DNA of 64,000 nucleotides from Nematopogon swammerdamellus (GCA_946902875.1 OX336338.1:7989971-8053970); one strand, 5' to 3'; numbered from the stretch's first letter, positions 21,947 through 31,790 are shown. Made by a program: numbers and translations. Notes: generated by a model from the sequence alone, not told the origin.

Positions 21947-23082
21947 ACAAGAAACCAATACTTATTGCAGCGTATACCTGTTTTAAGGACGAACCAATAC
22001 ATTCAAATACAATTCTAGACATGTTAACATTAATATTAAAGGTGTAGTGAAAATTAACGTTGATGAAATATCTCTCCCAAAACGTAGTATCAGCACTAAA
22101 CAATTGAAAGACATTATGTACACAAATGCTGAACAAAACATACGGGCAATTTCACTGCTTGTACACGGATGGATCAAAGGATGAGCACAATGTGGGCGCT
22201 GCATTTTTCGATTCAAACACAAACACAAAGGCCAAATTCAGATTACCCAGCAATATTACCATCATGTCAGCTGAGCTCATAGCGATACTAGAACCACTAT
22301 CCTATAGTTCAACTTCATCCCTGAAAGACATTGTCGTTTTAACAGATTCCAGAAGCGTACTTCAGGACATTGAGAGGTGTGTTACGGGGGGCAGGAGTAC
22401 ACCTAACGAACAAATTAGGCTAAAAAAATGTTATGTTACAATGGATCCCGCCACACGTAGGCATAGTAGGCAACGAAATTGCAGATTCACTCGCAAAGTC
22501 CGCTGCGTGTGACGGAATCCCATTAGAGAGTGGAATTATTTTTTCGGACTTAATTCCGTTGTCTAAAAGGGTGTGCTTCCAGCTGTGGAGGGAGTATTTC
22601 GACTTGAGGTCGTTGGACAAGGGGATATGGTATAAGACGATAAGGTGGTATAAAGCGAGCCTCCCAGGGTCCCGTGGTTTGACGGCGTCGAGTTGAAAAG
22701 AGAATGCCTGGTTGTTGCCTTTCGGCTGCGCTCCGGACACGTTCCGCTCAACAAGTTTGCACATCTAATGAAGAAAATACCATCACCAAACTGTGACGTG
22801 TGTGGCAAACCTGAGGATTTGTATCACTTGCTGGTGGAGTGTGTGAGGGGTTCAATCGAGAGACAACAACTGGGTATCACTAGCTATAATGTTGGAAGCT
22901 ACACCACTATATTAGCGGAACCAGCCTCCAACAAGGCCATAAAATTATATACGTTTGCGCAGTACTTATTAAAAAAAAAAAGAAATTTATAAATATATAA
23001 AATAGAGGTGTACTTGTAATTTATGTGTTTTCCAATGGGGCTGGCATGGTCACTGTGTGCACCTATAAAATAAAAATAAAAA
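21947..23082 (+). pseudogene. 5'-truncated I-like LINE: RNase H and CCHC finger, copy 2
   Basis: It codes for the C-terminal part of a non-LTR retrotransposon polyprotein. RNase H landmarks: YTDGSK (first Asp, about 22158), AELIAIL (Glu), LTDSRSVL (Asp), then, after a frame change at an A7 run (about 22424), GIVGNEIADSLAK (last Asp). Next comes CDVCGKPEDLYHLLVEC, a C-x2-C-x7-H-x4-C finger near 22795-22845. The reverse transcriptase is missing. AAGTGTT flanks both ends (21940-21946 and 23083-23089), so it inserted into an S495 monomer. RNase H plus a C-terminal finger suggests the I/LOA group, but clade assignment needs the RT. Confidence 0.85.
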
Positions 23083-23415
23083 AAGTGTTTTCAACGAAAT
23101 TGCGAAACATTTGTTGTCTTCCTTTATTTGCTTGCTAAAATCAAGGAAGACAACAAATATTCCGAAAAACTCGACGAAGGTTTCTTCGTTTCTAAAAGAT
23201 TTTTGTTGAAAACTCACATAACGTTAACTTTATAATGCATTTTTAATAAAATGTTTAAGTATGTTCCGTTCTGGGTTGTAGTAAAATTTCATTTTTACTT
23301 TCGACGATGAACATCGCTGTTTCCTGATCCTGAAATAATTCATACCACACCACACATTGATTACTTTTGAATTGGACGTGTTTCATTGTGCAATACATTT
23401 TCTTAAGAAGATCAA
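23083..23415 (+). repeat. S495 satellite, resumed after LINE
   Basis: AGTGTTTTCAACGAAATTGCGAAAC and TTGTTGTCTTCC continue the monomer cut at 21946. TTCTTCGTTTCTAAAAG, AACTTTATAATGCATTTTTAA and TTTTGAATTGGACGTG follow. It decays after 23400. Bases 23416-23680 show no recognised feature. Confidence 0.65.
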
Positions 23416-23680
23416 GAAGATCGGACTAAAACTTCAACGGAAGATCAGACACAGCCAATAACACCGCTCCTCGCGAAAACACGCTCAGGGAGGCGCCATA
23501 CCAGCTATAAGGCGGACAAAATGGTCGCCGTAATTTTTCACACTTTTTGAAGATCATTGAGAAGGTTATAGGAAGGGAACACACTCACCGGAAACCATTC
23601 CATATTTTTGCCGTACGATACAAAAACGATTGCGAAAAGCGATGAGTTCACAGAAGTTTGGTGTCATCAACATATATTTT

Positions 23681-24092
23681 TCTTTTTTATGGAAACTGAC
23701 ACGGTTGGCTACATCACCTACAACATCCGTGATGTCAGCCCATAACAACGGGTGAACTTGGTGCCACGTCAGTGCTTCCCTTCGGTCGTGCCGGCTACAC
23801 TGAACTGGACAGAAAACACAAACTATTTACATAGCCGTTTCGACCGACCTTTCATTCAGTGCGGTGGTATCAATCCGGGCGGGTTAAACCCTACCACCTA
23901 GTAATATAAGAAGGGAGTCATACCCCTTATCCCTTAGTCGCCTTTTAGAACAGGGAGAGATGCAGTGGGGCTATTCTTTTAAAGTACCGGCCGCACATGG
24001 TACAGTCATATCCATTAGTCGCCTTTTACGACATACACGGGGAGAGATGCAGTGGGGCTATTCTTTTAAAGTACCGGCCGCACACGGTACAA
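23681..24092 (-). mobile_element. SINE2 with duplicated 5' head
   Basis: Full SINE2 on the minus strand: T-run at about 23681, tail complement, body (CCAGTTCAGTGTAGCCGG complement), GGTAGGGTTTAACCCGCC complement. The 5' head (GTACCGTGTG ... GTCGTAAAAGGCGACTAAGG) is present twice in tandem, about 23935-24005 and 24006-24092. Confidence 0.85.
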
Positions 24093-24099
24093 TGTTCCA

Positions 24100-24345
24100 A
24101 GCGATCCCGGCGCGGCGACGCGGCGGCGCGGAGGGTGTGACGGAGACGAACAGACGGGGCACGTAAAATTAGGGAAGCCAATTCCCCAGAACACCGACCA
24201 TGGTAGTACCTATGAAACAGGCTAAGGGAATCGATTTTTCCCCTGTGTCGCAATTATTCAAGTGCCTCTGTGAGCTTGACATCACCAATTAGACAGATAA
24301 CTCAGCGCAAGATAGAGTCCAAGGACGCCAACAAGTAAAGAGGGC
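24100..24345 (-). pseudogene. Jockey-like RT C-terminal fragment
   Basis: The minus-strand frame reads LTEALE, then RGKIDSLSLFHRYYHGRCSGEL, then ASLILRAPSVRLRHT. This is the region downstream of the catalytic RT core in Jockey-group LINEs, where forms like SLFYRYFHG..SEEL are usual. It has stops and is truncated on both sides. It is squeezed between two SINE2 copies. Confidence 0.6.
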
Positions 24346-24395
24346 GTCCTACCCACAGAAGGCTGCAGTACTCCATAACCTTGTGAACTTGCGCA

Positions 24396-24610
24396 CTAGC
24401 TTTTGCGCGGTTTCTCTCGCGGTAAACTCGGTTTAATAGCAAATCCGATTTAAACGCAAAAATTATAATAAGCTATGACTTATTTTATTTTGTTGTTGGT
24501 TTTATAATCGTTGTGTCCGCCAGCTCCTGTAATAAAGCTTATGAAAATGTACAACTTGTCTGATAACGCAAAAGTTTCAGGAATTAACAAGAATACCGAA
24601 CCCTAATAAT
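24396..24610 (-). mobile_element. Helitron 3'-end fragment
   Basis: The minus strand ends CTAG (complement at 24396-24399) after a GC-rich hairpin region. It shares GGTAAACTCGGTTTAATAGC and AATCCGATTTAAACG with the Helitron at 30343-31581. The 5' end is not identified. Confidence 0.6.
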
Positions 24611-24614
24611 AGTG

Positions 24615-24925
24615 CTTACTTTAAAAGAATAGCCCCACTGCATCTCTCCCCGTGTATGTCGTAAAAGGCGACTAAGGGATATGACTCCCTTCTTATAATA
24701 CTAGGTGGTAGGGTTTAACCCGCCCGGGTTGGTACCACCGCACTGAATGAAAGGTCGGCCGAAACGGCTATGTAAATAGTTTGTGTATTCCGTCCAGTTC
24801 AGTGTAGCCGGCACGACCGAAGGGTAGGCTGACGTGGCATCAAGTTCACCCGGTGTTATGGGCTGACATCACGGATGTTGTAGGTGATGTAGCCAACCGT
24901 GTCAGTTTCCATAAAAAAAAAACTG
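24615..24925 (+). mobile_element. SINE2, near full length
   Basis: Head ACTTTAAAAGAATAGCCCC and GTCGTAAAAGGCGACTAAGG; body GGTAGGGTTTAACCCGCCC and TTGGTACCACCGCACTG, TCAGTGTAGCCGGCACGACC; tail TTCACCCGGTGTTATGGGC, GTAGCCAACCGTGTC, TTTCCATAAAAAAAAAA. It faces the minus copy at 23681-24092 head to head. Confidence 0.9.
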
Positions 24926-25134
24926 GGTCCGTTATTGTCACGATGGTCACTCAGATAAAATAATTTGGCCACGAACATGGTAAAGTATTAATTTAAATAT
25001 AAATATGTTTCAAATTATAATTTCAAAAATACTGACGTAATTACAGCGCTTTTACCTCAGATCACATTAAAGAAGTTACCTTCGATACGGCATAGAGTTA
25101 TTTATTTTGCGCACAAGTACATTTTCCGACAGCA
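24926..25134. other. Unassigned AT-rich sequence
   Basis: No recognised repeat, ORF or RNA gene. Confidence 0.5.
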
Positions 25135-25440
25135 CATAATGCGTGTCGAGCTTATAAAGAGGTAATCGGGTTGTAGAGCGGCGTCTCTGTCGCACAGAGA
25201 CGTGCGAGTTCGTGCCACAGGGACGACGCTCTACAGCCTGATTGTCTCTTTCTAAAGCCCGACACCATTATTTGGTGCCGGGAGCTCTAATATACTTTTT
25301 CGAAGAAAGTAATTCCCCGAGGCGGATGCCGAAGGTCGACCTTCGTTCAGTCAAGCTATGTACTCTCTCGAAGAAAGTAAGTAAGTCACCCACTAAGGAC
25401 GAGGCCGAAGGCCGAGTTTATCTCGAATGTTCGTGATACC
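25135..25440. repeat. Inverted-repeat Lepidoptera sequence
   Basis: CTTATAAAGAGGTAATCGGGTTGTAGAG pairs with CTCTACAGCCTGATTGTCTCTTTCTAAAG across a GTCTCTGTCGCACAGAGAC hairpin (25180-25202). GAAGAAAGTAA and GAGGCCGAAGGCCGAG near 25370-25415 resemble the 68-bp minisatellite at 49834-50790. Not coding. Confidence 0.6.
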
Positions 25441-26545
25441 TAAACTATTTTGTCGAATTAAATGTAACGGGACCCGAGTGCTATTTAACAAACTACTGTA
25501 GTAGTAGAGTTCAGTGATTCAGTGATAAAAGAAAATAAATTTGTTATGCCTACTTGTTGTATTTATTCTAATTTGTAATTATTTTTTAAAATATTGTCAA
25601 TTATTTCTGCAGCACCTAACGGTTTCAATACCTAACGGTACTACCGAAGTATACTTCTGTATAGGTGAATTGTTACTGCTCCATGGCCTTGGAGGGCTAC
25701 TGAATATTGCTGATGCCAGAAGGAATTGCCTAAAATTGTGTTGTATGTTGTTTCAGTAAGCAGCAAGCATTGTTGTTCATGTTTTTGTTTTTTCTAGAAT
25801 AGCCAGGGTTCCGGCGTATCCGTGGTCTGATACGTCTTACCCTTAGCTATCAGAATGTGTGTGTCTAAGTCATACTTTCGAGATGGATAATGGTAAGCCG
25901 TGTCATGACTAAACAGCATCTCCAAATTCCAGCGGTCATATAATGACACGACCTCAGAGTAAAAAAACTAAAGTATGGATCAGGCTTTGGCGCTGTCACC
26001 TGAACACACGACACACTCGACGGCCGCGATCTGGTCGAGCAAAGCTTTATTTTTATGTAAATAAATTAATTGTGACACCGAAACTAATTTCTTCATTGTT
26101 TCAAATGTTTGAAAATGTTTCTATTGATTTCAGCCGTGAGTATGTACCTATAATTCTGTATAATGTGAACGTAATGGTGTCTGCGACATGAACATTTAGG
26201 AACGCTGATCGATATAAATTACGGATTGCAGAAGGAATTAATTAAATTAGTGCTTTCTATTGTTTTATAACTTGTTCAATTTTAGTTTTTTTTTAGATTT
26301 ATCCAATTTCCTAGTGCTTTTGGGTATTCGTGCTATGATACGTCCTAACATTAGTCATCCGAATGTATGTATCTAAGTCACATACTCGGATTCGCTAATG
26401 TTAAGCCGTGTCATTAGTAAACATCGTCTAAAAATTACTCTTGACGCCCATGATCCAGACATTGATTGGCACACAAAAATATCTCTATTGAAGAACTTCT
26501 TAGTTACGGCCGTGCATTTCTGTGAGTGATAGGTAAATTATAATA
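25441..26545 (+). repeat. Dispersed repeat R12, two tandem copies
   Basis: R12 landmarks occur twice: 25795-25960 (GGCGTATCCGTGGTC, GATACGTCTTACC, TGGTAAGCCGTGTCATGAC, ATCTCCAAATTCCAGCGG) and 26295-26460 (GGGTATTCGTGC, GATACGTCCTAACATTAGTCATCC, TAAGCCGTGTCATTAG, TTGACGCCCATGAT). GTGAGTGATAGGTAAATTAT follows at 26521. Bases 25441-25790 hold no recognised feature. The shared CGTGTCAT core is a good family marker, but the class is unknown. Confidence 0.6.
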
Positions 26546-27928
26546 TCTATACATATAATAAAATCGTAAGTCAGTACATTGATAATATTCGGAAATAAAA
26601 ACCAACCAGGGCGACTGTTTAAATTTTTTAAAAAATATTTGTTTCTCTGTACGCGCATTACTCAAAAACTACAAAACTGGTGTAAGTGTATCTCCCGGAA
26701 TGGCATAATCTATTAAAAATTAAATAACAAAAATACTTAACGGGAAAAAAGTCCACATCCGCGACACTTGTGTTCTATGTAGAAGACGACTTCTAATAGT
26801 CACTTCTGAAAAACGTGCAGGCGACGGCTTTAAATGGTCGTATTCTCAGCGAGCTCGAAGGGGGCGAACCAGGGCAGCGACACAATATAACCTACAATAT
26901 AATTTCTGAACTGTTTGAGTGCATCCGGCGAAACTCACTCTATTACCCTGAAAGTTGGAGTTCTGGTTTCGCGGAATTGTGTAACGGAACTCGGCTGAAG
27001 GCAGTGTAGCTGGAGAGGAACGTCATTGAGGCAGTAATTTGGACAGTTTTTATTCCGCTCATCCCCCTCATTCCGAACTACTTCCCGTTCCAGTTCGAGC
27101 GCTAGCAGTTTCCTGTGAGCGTCTGTTCCGCAATGACAATCAACAAGTCGTAGGGCCATCAAACAGCGAACAATGTGTACAGATAAATTCTGTAAATATA
27201 TTGTATGTAATCTGTAAATAGTCTGTAAACAAATCGTGAACCAATCTGTAAATATTCCAGACTTCCAGTAGTGACCAGTAGTGACTTTGTGAAACCTGAT
27301 AATCTACCCAAAGATAGGAGTAAACCTACTTTACGCAAGAGAAGCAGTATCAAATGCCTTCAGAAATCTGTACCACAGCAGACAGCCCGGACATACTCAT
27401 ATTTTCAAAGCGACAAAGCATGCACCTAGTCTTTACAGTTCCATGGGAACGTAATATACCGAATTGCCACGACTTAACAACAACCATGGTAAATAAGTAC
27501 TGCAACTTAGTAGACCGGATAGTGAGAAACGGATTCTATACTGATCTCTGCGCTGTGGAAGTCGGAGCAATAGGACTACCATCGAATTCCCTCTACAGTT
27601 TCTTCAATAATCTAGGCCTGCCAAGATCGACGCTTCGAAAACGTCACTGGAGATATTCTACAGAATATAGATGGATAGAGAGAGGGAGGTCAAGACCGGA
27701 ACTGGTGGTTTTCCGCATCCTAGACTAACTGACGAGAGCTCGATGCGAACCGAAAAGTAACGCATGCTGGAGAACTACACAGTGTGGCCACTCGCTAGTC
27801 CCGTCCTTGATTGACACCCTCCTTTACTGCCAATGGACCCGGATATGTTCGCTACCTTCTAAATAATCTGTAATGAGTTTGTAACAATCTGGCGTGTAAA
27901 TAATCTTTAAGTATTTTTGAAAATAACG
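26546..27928 (+). mobile_element. Composite insertion inside R12
   Basis: Comparison with 12340-12450 shows R12 text interrupted after GATAGGTAAATTATAAT (26544) and resuming near TAGTTTACTTCAG (27929). The insert begins TCTATACATATAATAAAATCG, a typical Lepidoptera Helitron 5' start, but no CTAG end is visible. Its middle carries a retroelement-like coding fragment (27354-27728). A TGTAAATA-rich repeat lies at 27185-27255. Its identity is uncertain. Confidence 0.45.
27354..27728 (+). pseudogene. Retroelement-associated ORF fragment (VPWE motif)
   Basis: The frame starting ATGCCTTCAG reads SPDILIFSKRQSMHLVFTVPWERN, then NKYCNLVDRIVRNGF, then AVEVGAIGLPSNSLYSFFNNLGL. The order PD-x-n-(E/F)-LTVPWE, KY..L...NG and EVG..G is one I associate with C-terminal regions of retroelement-like ORFs in animals. 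PD....VPWE could be a decayed nuclease core, but I cannot name the family. It has no stop for 124 codons but is short, with no RT nearby, so it is probably a relic. Confidence 0.4.
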
Positions 27929-28157
27929 TGCAGTAGTTTACTTCAGTATTTTTGACCTTCAATGTACACTGTTACACACGATTGAAAGCTATTACCTACG
28001 TATATTGACGAACGACAATATGTACTTAAAATTGTAAGCCTATCTTGTGAGTAAATACTAATTTCCTTATTTCTAACTTAAAAAATGATGCACTTCCCTT
28101 TCAATATTTAATTCCCTATTTAACATTCCTTGGTTATGCATTTAAAAAAATTCTATA

Positions 28158-28942
28158 GCGTAGTACCGTGTGGGGCCGGTACTTAAAAAGAATAGCCCCA
28201 CTGCATATCTCCCCGTGCATGTCGTAAAAGGCGACTAAGGGATAAGGACAAGATGTCGCGCTAAAGGGCGAATGGCTAGCCACCTCTCACCTTGGCGCGG
28301 TCCTTCCACCTTGTCATGCAGCAGGTGGGTCTTCGTGCCTCACTTGCTGCTTGATAGTTATCTTATCCGTATACTGTGCTAAACGTGGTGGTTGGTGTTG
28401 TGCTTTAATTTACCAGAGTACTTATGGGAGTGAAAGTTGGGTATGGCAGGCGAAGCATGAGAGCAGGATAAATGATGTCGAAATGCGCGCGTTGAGAGGA
28501 GTATGTGTGGAATAGGAGGAGTATGTGTGTCTGTAGTAGTAGTAGTAGTAGTAGAATGGATGATAGGAGACTAATGAAAGAAATCTATGGAGCGAATGTT
28601 AGTGGAAGAGTCGGGAAGGGTCGCCCTAGACACACGTACCTGGACCAGACCGGGCATGTGCTCGAAAAGGGTCAGGTGCGTAGTACCCGTAACCGACGAG
28701 CATGTATGAAGAACATTATGAGAGTGGAAGAGGCGGCAAAAGTGTGTCAGGATCGTGGCGCGTGGGGTTTGGGTTGTTTGCGTGGGTTGGGTCCGTTGTC
28801 TTTGCCTGCCCCACTGGGAGGCAGGCAGGCGTGACGTTATGTATGTGTATGTATGTATGTATGAACTTATAGCACAGCACCGATTACTCTGCTTACCCTG
28901 ATTGTCGGGATACAAAAGCGTGAGTTATGTATGTATGTATGT
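28158..28942 (+). mobile_element. RTE-like retrocopy with 12-bp TSD
   Basis: Flanked by AAAAATTCTATA at 28146-28157 and 28943-28954. The 5' part (28158-28245) is the SINE2 head (GTACCGTGTGGGGCCGGTAC, GTCGTAAAAGGCGACTAAGG). Next comes a segment with GGCTAGCCACCTCTCACC, then an RTE-type ORF C-terminus, then a 3' end with CTGATTGTCGGGATAC and a TATG repeat tail. One TSD pair encloses all of it, so head and tail moved as one unit. It looks like an internally deleted RTE element. Confidence 0.8.
28430..28833 (+). pseudogene. RTE-like ORF2 C-terminal fragment
   Basis: Readable blocks: MDDRRLMKEIYGANVSGRVGKGRPR, TYLDQTGHVLEKGQVRSTRNRRAC and MKNIMRVEEAAKVCQDRGAW. They are collinear with 57117-57575. 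This is the region C-terminal to the reverse transcriptase in RTE-type LINEs. A trinucleotide GTA run (28535-28552) and frame changes interrupt the start. The RT and endonuclease domains are absent. Confidence 0.75.
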
Positions 28943-28954
28943 AAAAATTCTATA

Positions 28955-29179
28955 ACAATTGACTTTTATTTATAAACAGAAGCCTAAAACCAATTTTCAT
29001 ACGACTAACTTAAAAAAAACTATCTAGATTATGAATTTAAAAAAAATCGTCCCTTAGTGCTCACTTACTTTATACGTTTATGGAACTTCCATGGAAATTC
29101 CATGCTTCTAGCCCCACCAGTTTGGGCTGTGCGTTGTTTGTGAGTCAGTCAGGGTTAAGAATTTAATGAATGAAACCCC
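28955..29179 (+). repeat. R12 second-half remnant and unassigned sequence
   Basis: AAAAATTCTATAACAATTGACTTTTATTTATAAACAGAAGCC continues the R12 sequence interrupted at 28157 (compare 12690-12760). From 29050 to 29179 no family is recognised. TTCCATGGAAATTCCATG near 29087 is a short palindromic repeat. Confidence 0.5.
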
Positions 29180-29404
29180 TACACTGTTAGCGGCAGCAGT
29201 CAGGGACCGTTTAAATTTAGGATTTAGGCAAAATAAAATAAGGAATATGCGGAGTCCCAGAATTAGCAATAAAGGTCCTCGACTGGTGCGGCTAAAAGTG
29301 GAGAGGTTTAAAAAAATATAATGTTCTAGCTTGATTTCGTTTTTTTAGTTAGATTTTTTTTACGAAGTCGGGTTTTTAGTTTTATTTTTAATAATATTTT
29401 TTTT
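29180..29404 (+). repeat. Spacer block B1 (second half)
   Basis: CTGTTAGCGGCAGCAGTCAGGGACCG, GGAATATGCGGAGTCCC, AGCAATAAAGGTCCTCGACTGG and TTTACGAAGTCGGGTTTTTAG, nearly identical to 40084-40290 and 48048-48245. The first half present in B2 and B3 is missing. Confidence 0.85.
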
Positions 29405-30055
29405 TCTCAAGTGATTATTGCAACATCGAAGCACATACCACTATTGCAACATCAAAGCACATACCACGTCACCGTGAGATCACACATATTAAACGATGTT
29501 TTTTAAATTTCATGGTTTAAGGTCTGTGGTCTCTCTGTGCTCTGGTTAGAACTTCAATCAGCGAACCGGGGGAGTGAATTACGAATTTTCAAGAAATTGC
29601 TGGCACCACATCACAAATTGTTAACTTTTGAATTACATGTGTTTTAACTCCATTGTGAAATAAGTATTTGTTGTCTTCCTTCATTTTAACAAAACTACAT
29701 TTAACGAAAAACTCCACGAATATTGCTGTTTCTTCGTCTCCAAGGGATTATTGTTAACACCTCCCATAATGTAGGCACTTACTTTACAATGTATTTTTCA
29801 TTTCATATAGACTTTATCTTTCCGTTCTGGTTGTGGTAAAACTTCATTATTGCTTTCAAATAAGAAAGTCGTTGTTTTCTCTTTAGAATAGAATAGAAAG
29901 AGATTATCTTCATTAAGAAATTGTGTTAGGTACCACATCCTCCTTCATTTTAACAAAAAATTCACAGATCTCATGCATTACATGACCTTCGGATACATTG
30001 AAAATAACTTTTAGGATGTATTCAAATATAAGCATATAGCGAGTCGCTGACTGTG
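29405..30055 (+). repeat. S495 satellite array, ~1.2 units
   Basis: It starts with CTCAAGTGATTATTGCAACATC; part of the start module is repeated (ATTGCAACATC-AAGCACATACCAC twice, 29415-29468). Then GGTCTGTGGTCTCTCTGTGC, CAAGGGATTATTGTTAACACC and TTTACAATGTATTTTTCA follow. It ends near 29960 and is followed by the LINE remnant. Confidence 0.8.
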
Positions 30056-30293
30056 AGCGTGAAAATATCCTGGTGTGGCTGAAGCGACGGACTCAAAGAG
30101 CGAACACACTCCAGATTCTAACAGCGCGCACCTGCTCACTATATAATAACTTCTACTCCTCTAAATACTAACATGTATTCGGCACACGTATAAAAGCTCG
30201 CCTCTGGAATAATCTGCCCGTGCATTTACACTCCACTACGTCTATGAATGTATTTAAGGTAAATTTGAGAAATATTTTCCTATTCTTACTGAA
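30056..30293 (+). pseudogene. CR1/Jockey-like RT C-terminus
   Basis: The frame reads CERENILVWLKRRTQRANTLQIL, later ARLWNNLPVHLHSTTSMNVFKVN, LRNIFLFLLK and a stop at about 30295. The ARLWN.LP....S..S...FK pattern is the usual end of CR1/L2/Jockey-type RT proteins. One internal stop and a frame change. Its 3' UTR continues on the far side of the Helitron, at 31582-31790. Confidence 0.7.
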
Positions 30294-30342
30294 GTAATTT
30301 ACATTACATTTCTACTAGCATACATACTAGCTACATATTGCA

Positions 30343-31581
30343 CTAGCTTTTACCCGCGGCTCGCGGTAAATTCGGTTTAATAGCAAATCCGATTTAAACG
30401 AGAATATGATAAACGATCGCTTCTTTTGTATTTTCTCTCTCTCTCTCTCACCCTGAATCCTTTCTTCCGCCCTCTCTCCATAACTCTCTCGCTTCCCCGT
30501 CCGTTCCCCTCCCGCCCCTCGCTCTTCTCCATCCCCTCTTTCCCCTTCTCTTTAACCTCTTTATCTGCCTACCTCTCTCCCTAATTCCCTCCTTCCCTTC
30601 TCCCTCGCTCCCTCTTACTCCCCCTCTTTCCCCCATCCGCACTCCCTCCGTCCCCCCTCGCTCCTTTCATCTTCCCCACCCACCTCCTTCCTACCTCTCA
30701 CTCTTTCCCCTCCTCCCTCCTCCCTCGCCTCACTCGCTCCTCCCTTCCTATCTCCCCTCTCCTCCAATTCACGCCTCCCTTCTCCACCTAGCTCTCCCTC
30801 CCTCCGACACTTCTATCCCTCCCTATCTCAGTCCTCGTTAAACCATCTATACCCCGCCACTTCCCCCTCCCTCCCTCACCCCTGCCCCTCGTTCGTCGCC
30901 CCCTCTTCTCAACACCCCCTCCCTTATCTCCCACCCATGTTACACACCTCCCCTTCCCTAAATCTCTTCCACCTGCTCCATCTCCCTGCCTCCCTCCCCT
31001 CCCTTAACGCCCCTCCCACCATCCTCCCTCCCTCCCCTTTTATACCTCCCTCCCCCTCCTGGTCCCTCCCCAACCACACCTCTCCGGCCCCCGCCTTTAT
31101 CGCCCCTCCCCTCCATCCCCACCCCTCCATCATCGCCCCTCCCCCTTCACCCATCCTCCTTAAACCTTCCCCCTTCATATCCCTAACATAATTGCATACC
31201 CTATTTCGCCCCCTTCAGTTTTTTTTTTTCGATAAAGTTAGTCCCCAGGATGCAATCTATCTTCTTCCAAAAATTTGTTTCTAAATATTTATAGTATATA
31301 TATCTAACATCGCTTTTACCAAACCAACAACCATTCGACACTAAATTCCGTTCATAGTATGAACCTCATACTTTACTTTCCTATACTTTCTTTGATACTG
31401 CTCAGTCCTAAGGCTATTTCGCGTGATGGTATTTATAGCCTATAGTGGGCTTCAAGAAATATCTTTACATTGGTGCAAATCACATCAAAATCTGTTCAGT
31501 GGTTCCGAAGTTTACCTCAAACATATATACATACATACAAACAGACAGACGTTCCCTTTTATAAAAAGTAGAAGAAGAAGA
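30343..31581 (-). mobile_element. Non-autonomous Helitron inserted in a LINE
   Basis: On the minus strand the element ends with a GC-rich hairpin region (GCGAGCCGCGGG) and CTAG, next to host T (plus strand A at 30342). The 5' end on the minus strand is TCTTCTTCTTCTACTTTTTA, then AAAGGGAACGTCTGTCTG, starting at 31581. This parallels the 5' start of the Helitron at 49356. No Rep/helicase. The right boundary is inferred; the CTAG end is clear. Confidence 0.75.
30428..31195. repeat. Polypyrimidine tract (C/T strand bias), ~770 bp
   Basis: The plus strand is overwhelmingly C and T for about 770 bp (CTCTCTCTCTCTC start, then CCCTCC/TCCCT-rich text), with scattered A and few G. It lies wholly inside the Helitron. 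Long open frames on both strands are by-products of low complexity. Mirror-like C/T runs could favour triplex DNA. Confidence 0.9.
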
Positions 31582-31790
31582 TAGAGAAAAAGTAGAGATT
31601 AGTTTGTAGTTTATCTTAATGCATTACTTAAAACATTGCCACAAACTATTCTTGTACATAATATGCATATATACTTCTCCCACATCCCAAAGGTTAGTTA
31701 GAATAGAATCCTCACGGCATTATATAAGCACGGCCTAAACTATTGTGCCTAATTTGTATAAATTGGTGTTCAATAAAGAATATTATCATC
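31582..31790 (+). mobile_element. LINE 3' UTR, continuation of 30056-30293
   Basis: The sequence ends GGTGTTCAATAAAGAATATTATCATCAT, with a polyadenylation-like AATAAA and a short ATC repeat tail, as in CR1/Jockey-group LINEs. Together with 30056-30342 it brackets the Helitron. The pairing is inferred from position and orientation. Confidence 0.5.

Noticed and set aside
22420..22764. 114-codon minus-strand frame
   Set aside because: Antisense shadow of the RNase H / CCHC coding region on the plus strand.
30937..31191. 84-codon frames on both strands rich in Pro/Ser/Leu or Gly/Glu/Arg
   Set aside because: Product of the polypyrimidine low-complexity tract inside a Helitron.
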